Assembly: GCA_002308575.1 (NCBI GenBank)
Contig: DBVY01000053.1
Span: 23,446 to 31,767, forward strand
Reading direction: 5' to 3'
Origin: Christensenella sp. UBA1252
GTDB taxonomy: Bacteria; Bacillota; Clostridia; Christensenellales; CAG-1252
DNA length: 8,322 bases
Every line of letters begins with the position of its first letter. Positions within the stretch are counted from its first letter, which is position 1. Positions 5,911 through 8,322 of the stretch are shown here, one piece after another. Below the pieces are notes generated by a model that was not told the DNA's origin, did not search any database, and worked only from the letters and a program-made list of their open reading frames with translations. A program made the translations under genes and the position numbers.

Positions 5911-7605
5911 ATGAAACTGAACGACGTTTGGGGTTATGGACAATTATTCGCGTTTTCCGGTTTGGACGGTATCACGCGTTACTACGACGATTTTGTCGCG
6001 ACGCTGACCCGGAAGAAGGGAGAACTTCGATTTGAGCTTCGCGAATGGGTGAAGATCGCCTTTCCGCTCAAAGGCAAAGTGCGCTTCCGCGCAATTACGG
6101 GCGATATGATCGACGCGGAAACCGAGCAGGGCGATTTTTTCGTGACCTTCGTCGGCGAGGACGCCTTGATTGCCTATGCACCCGAGCTGCCCGTTTTAAA
6201 GGGCGAGAAGGGATTGCAATATTTCGTTACCTGGGGCATTGACGTTTACGGCACGAAGTTCGACCGTATCGGCGTCGCTTGGGAGAAAACGGATCGCGGC
6301 TACAAGATCGCCATTTATCACGCATTCTCTATCGAAGGAGCGCGTGCGGGCGTGTGCGAAACGTTGAAGAATGCGGATCTCGAGGCGCTGAAAGCCGCGC
6401 GTTACGCTTATTTCGAAAAAATGCCCAAGTGCAAAGATCGCAAATACGAAAAACTGTACTACAAGGCGTTATCCGTCAACAAGGTAAACGTCCATTCCCC
6501 CCAAGGAACCATTCCCTGCCGTTGGACGACGCCGAATCGCGTACCGCATCGCCATATGTGGCTGTGGGACAGCGTTTTCCACTCCCTTGCGATGGTGAAT
6601 TATAACCCCGAAATGGCGAAGGATTGCCTGCGCGCCGTTCTGGAACAAGCGCATCCCGACGGATTTATCCCCCATCTGATGGCGCCGAACGAATGCTCGG
6701 ACGTGACACAGCCGCAAGTGTTGGCTTGGGGCGTTTGGGAAGTCTATAAGAAAACGGGTGACCGCGATTTCCTTGCCAAATACACGGACGTTCTCGAAAA
6801 GTATCTGACTTGGGATATGGAACATCGCGACAATAACGGGAACGGGCTCTTGGAGTGGCTTACCGAACCCGATCAATTGAATTGCAGATGCGGCGAATCG
6901 GGATTGGATAACAGCCCGCGTTTCGATTTCGACGACGAGATGGACGCGATCGATTTCTCCGCTTTTGCCGTGCACGACGCCCATTACCTTTCCTTGATCT
7001 TCGCGGAGCTCGGCGACTCTACGCGCGCGGAAAAATGGCAACGCGTGGCGGATCGGATCAAGGATAAGATCAACGAAGAACTTTGGGACGAAGAAACGGG
7101 CGCCTATTATGACAAACTGCTTACGACGGGGGAGTTGACCCGCGTTTTGTCGCCGCTCAGCTTCTTCCCGCTCTTCGCCGGCATTCCTTCGACGGAACAA
7201 GCCGAGAAAATGGTTAAACTTCTAACCGATGACACCAAGATTTGGACGCCGGTTCCGCTTGCTTCGATCTCGCAGGATCATCCTGCGTTTTCAACCGATA
7301 TGTGGCGCGGCGGTGTGTGGCTGAATTTGAATTATTTCATTATCAAAGGGCTTAAAGATTACGGCTACGAGGAGATCGCGGAAGAGTTGAGAGAGAAGAC
7401 CCTCGCCACGATTTGGAAATGGTACAAGAAGACGGGCACGATCTTTGAATTTTACGATCCGTTGGATAAGACGATCCCCTATCGTTGCGAACGAAAAGGG
7501 AAACAGCCTCGCGTGCCCGATTGGCGCAAACAATGGCACTCGATCGTGGATTTCAACTGGTCGTCCTGCTTTACGTTGCTTTTTATTCTGAAAGAGTTTT
7601 ATTGA
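5911..7605 (+). CDS. GH63-like (alpha/alpha)6 glycosidase, cytosolic
   Basis: A 564-residue protein without signal peptide. I chose the ATG at 5911 because GGGAG lies 5 bases upstream; ATG 5899 and TTG 5896 are in frame but have no ribosome binding site. An N-terminal beta-rich domain (about 1-165) precedes an (alpha/alpha)6 barrel. Motifs fit bacterial GH63 enzymes such as YgjK and the mannosylglycerate/glucosylglycerate hydrolases: HRHMWLWDSVFHSL (213-225), GFIPH (251-255), ESGLDNSPRFD with Asp333 as likely general acid, WRGGVWLNLNYFIIKGL (465-481), FEFYDP with Glu513 as likely general base, and DFNWSSCFTLL near the end. These enzymes invert an alpha-glucosidic or alpha-mannosidic bond. The trehalase (GH37) C-terminal motif GGGEY is not seen, so GH63 is preferred. 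It is monocistronic, with its own promoter and terminator. The substrate is unknown. Confidence 0.8.
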   Translation: MKLNDVWGYGQLFAFSGLDGITRYYDDFVATLTRKKGELRFELREWVKIAFPLKGKVRFRAITGDMIDAETEQGDFFVTFVGEDALIAYAPELPVLKGEKGLQYFVTWGIDVYGTKFDRIGVAWEKTDRGYKIAIYHAFSIEGARAGVCETLKNADLEALKAARYAYFEKMPKCKDRKYEKLYYKALSVNKVNVHSPQGTIPCRWTTPNRVPHRHMWLWDSVFHSLAMVNYNPEMAKDCLRAVLEQAHPDGFIPHLMAPNECSDVTQPQVLAWGVWEVYKKTGDRDFLAKYTDVLEKYLTWDMEHRDNNGNGLLEWLTEPDQLNCRCGESGLDNSPRFDFDDEMDAIDFSAFAVHDAHYLSLIFAELGDSTRAEKWQRVADRIKDKINEELWDEETGAYYDKLLTTGELTRVLSPLSFFPLFAGIPSTEQAEKMVKLLTDDTKIWTPVPLASISQDHPAFSTDMWRGGVWLNLNYFIIKGLKDYGYEEIAEELREKTLATIWKWYKKTGTIFEFYDPLDKTIPYRCERKGKQPRVPDWRKQWHSIVDFNWSSCFTLLFILKEFY

Positions 7606-7623
7606 TCTTGCGCGTCGCGCATA

Positions 7624-7653
7624 AAAAAAGGCGGTTTTGAAGCCGCCTTTTTT
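7624..7653. terminator. Bidirectional intrinsic terminator between convergent genes
   Basis: AAAAAAGGCGG (7624-7634) pairs with CCGCCTTTTTT (7643-7653). The A-run and T-run flank a GC core, so each strand ends in a U-tract. It lies 18 bases after the GH63-like stop and 12 bases after the asnS stop, and should terminate both. Confidence 0.92.
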
Positions 7654-7665
7654 ATTTCGTTTCGT

Positions 7666-8322
7666 TTAGAATTCCGCGTTTTTAACGGTGCGCGGGAAGG
7701 GCAGAACGTCGCGGATGTTGGAGATCCCCGTTACGTACATCACGAGCCTTTCGAAGCCGATTCCGAAGCCGCTGTGCTTCGTGCCGCCGTAAATGCGAAG
7801 GTTTCTGTACCACCAATAGTCTTCCTGTTTCAGTCCGAGTTCTTCCATTCTCTTGTCGAGGTAATCGAGCCTTTCTTCCCTTTGGCTGCCGCCTACGAGC
7901 TCGCCGATCCCGGGAACCAAAAGATCCATCGCCGCAACGGTTTTTCCGTCGTCGTTCATGCGCATATAGAACGCCTTGATGTCCTTCGGGTAATCGGTCA
8001 GGAAGATCGGGCGCTTAAAATATTTTTCGGTCAGATAGCGCTCGTGCTCGGATTGCAGATCGCATCCCCAATAAACGGGATAGTCGAACTTCTCGCCGCA
8101 TTCTTGCAGGATCTTGATCGCGTCCGTGTACTTAACCTCTTTGAATTTGAGGTCGAGCATTTTGTTCAGCCTGTTTACGAGGTCTTTATCCACGAACTTG
8201 TTCAAAAATTCGATATCCTGCGTGCAACGCTCCATCGTGTAGCGAACGCAGAACTTCAAAAGATCTTCCACGAGCGCCATATTGTCTTTGAGGTCGGCGA
8301 ACGCGATCTCCGGCTCGATCAT
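7666..8322 (-). CDS. asnS: Asparaginyl-tRNA synthetase, C-terminal 218 residues (partial)
   Basis: Class II aminoacyl-tRNA synthetase that charges tRNA-Asn with asparagine in the cytoplasm. The visible part is about the C-terminal half of an enzyme of roughly 465 residues. The frame is open to the right edge, and the Met at 8322 belongs to the internal [11 protein letters not shown] motif, so it is not the start. Diagnostic stretches are the AsnRS-type [20 protein letters not shown] (132-151 of the visible part) and class II motif 3, [16 protein letters not shown] (184-199), followed by the AsnRS ending RDVLPFPRT...NAEF. The GGSQREER and NAEF features separate it from AspRS. All expected residues of the catalytic end appear intact. 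It is convergent with the GH63-like gene and shares its terminator. Confidence 0.97.
   Translation of the reverse strand: MIEPEIAFADLKDNMALVEDLLKFCVRYTMERCTQDIEFLNKFVDKDLVNRLNKMLDLKFKEVKYTDAIKILQECGEKFDYPVYWGCDLQSEHERYLTEKYFKRPIFLTDYPKDIKAFYMRMNDDGKTVAAMDLLVPGIGELVGGSQREERLDYLDKRMEELGLKQEDYWWYRNLRIYGGTKHSGFGIGFERLVMYVTGISNIRDVLPFPRTVKNAEF

Noticed and set aside
6469..7200. 243-codon minus-strand ORF inside the GH63-like gene
   Set aside because: It lies wholly antisense to a gene with recognisable catalytic motifs, and no domain is recognisable in its product.

Overview
The window looks like chromosome from an uncultured member of the Bacillota, most likely class Clostridia. The reasons are strong AAGGAGG-type ribosome binding sites, SigA-type promoters, a secreted two-domain cell-wall hydrolase related to clostridial phage lysins, a GPH-type sugar importer beside cytosolic glycosidases, and balanced base composition with frequent GCG, CGC and GAT-CGA codon pairs. 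The lineage is an inference; no rRNA or other marker except asnS is in view. I see no mobile element, CRISPR array or tRNA gene, and no stretch over 300 bases lacks a gene.

Left block (1-4302, plus strand): a tightly packed operon. The 3' part of a GPH/MFS_2 sugar:cation symporter overlaps a GH36 alpha-galactosidase by ATGA, which overlaps by ATGA a 481-residue protein of unrecognised exact function whose motif order matches GT-B, MurG/MGDG-synthase-like glycosyltransferases. After a short gap containing an inverted repeat and a possible promoter comes an ORF of only 26 codons with an excellent Shine-Dalgarno, encoding a single membrane helix. A hairpin and then a strong intrinsic terminator close this block. 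The simplest reading is that an alpha-galactoside is imported and cleaved in the cytoplasm; the glycosyltransferase-like protein adds an unexplained step.

Middle block (4466-5910): a minus-strand gene for a secreted protein with an N-terminal C39-like papain-fold domain and a C-terminal NlpC/P60-like phage-lysin domain that appears to have lost its catalytic histidine. It is driven by a perfect consensus promoter (TTGACA, 17 bp, TATAAT). A divergent plus-strand promoter with an extended -10 lies about 70 bp away and drives the next gene through a short structured leader.

Right block (5911-8322): a cytosolic GH63-like (alpha/alpha)6 glycosidase, then a bidirectional terminator shared with the convergent 3' half of asnS (asparaginyl-tRNA synthetase), which runs off the right edge.

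The strongest candidates for something undescribed are the GT-B-like protein in the galactosidase operon, the 26-residue membrane peptide behind it, and the hydrolase with a seemingly inactive second domain.
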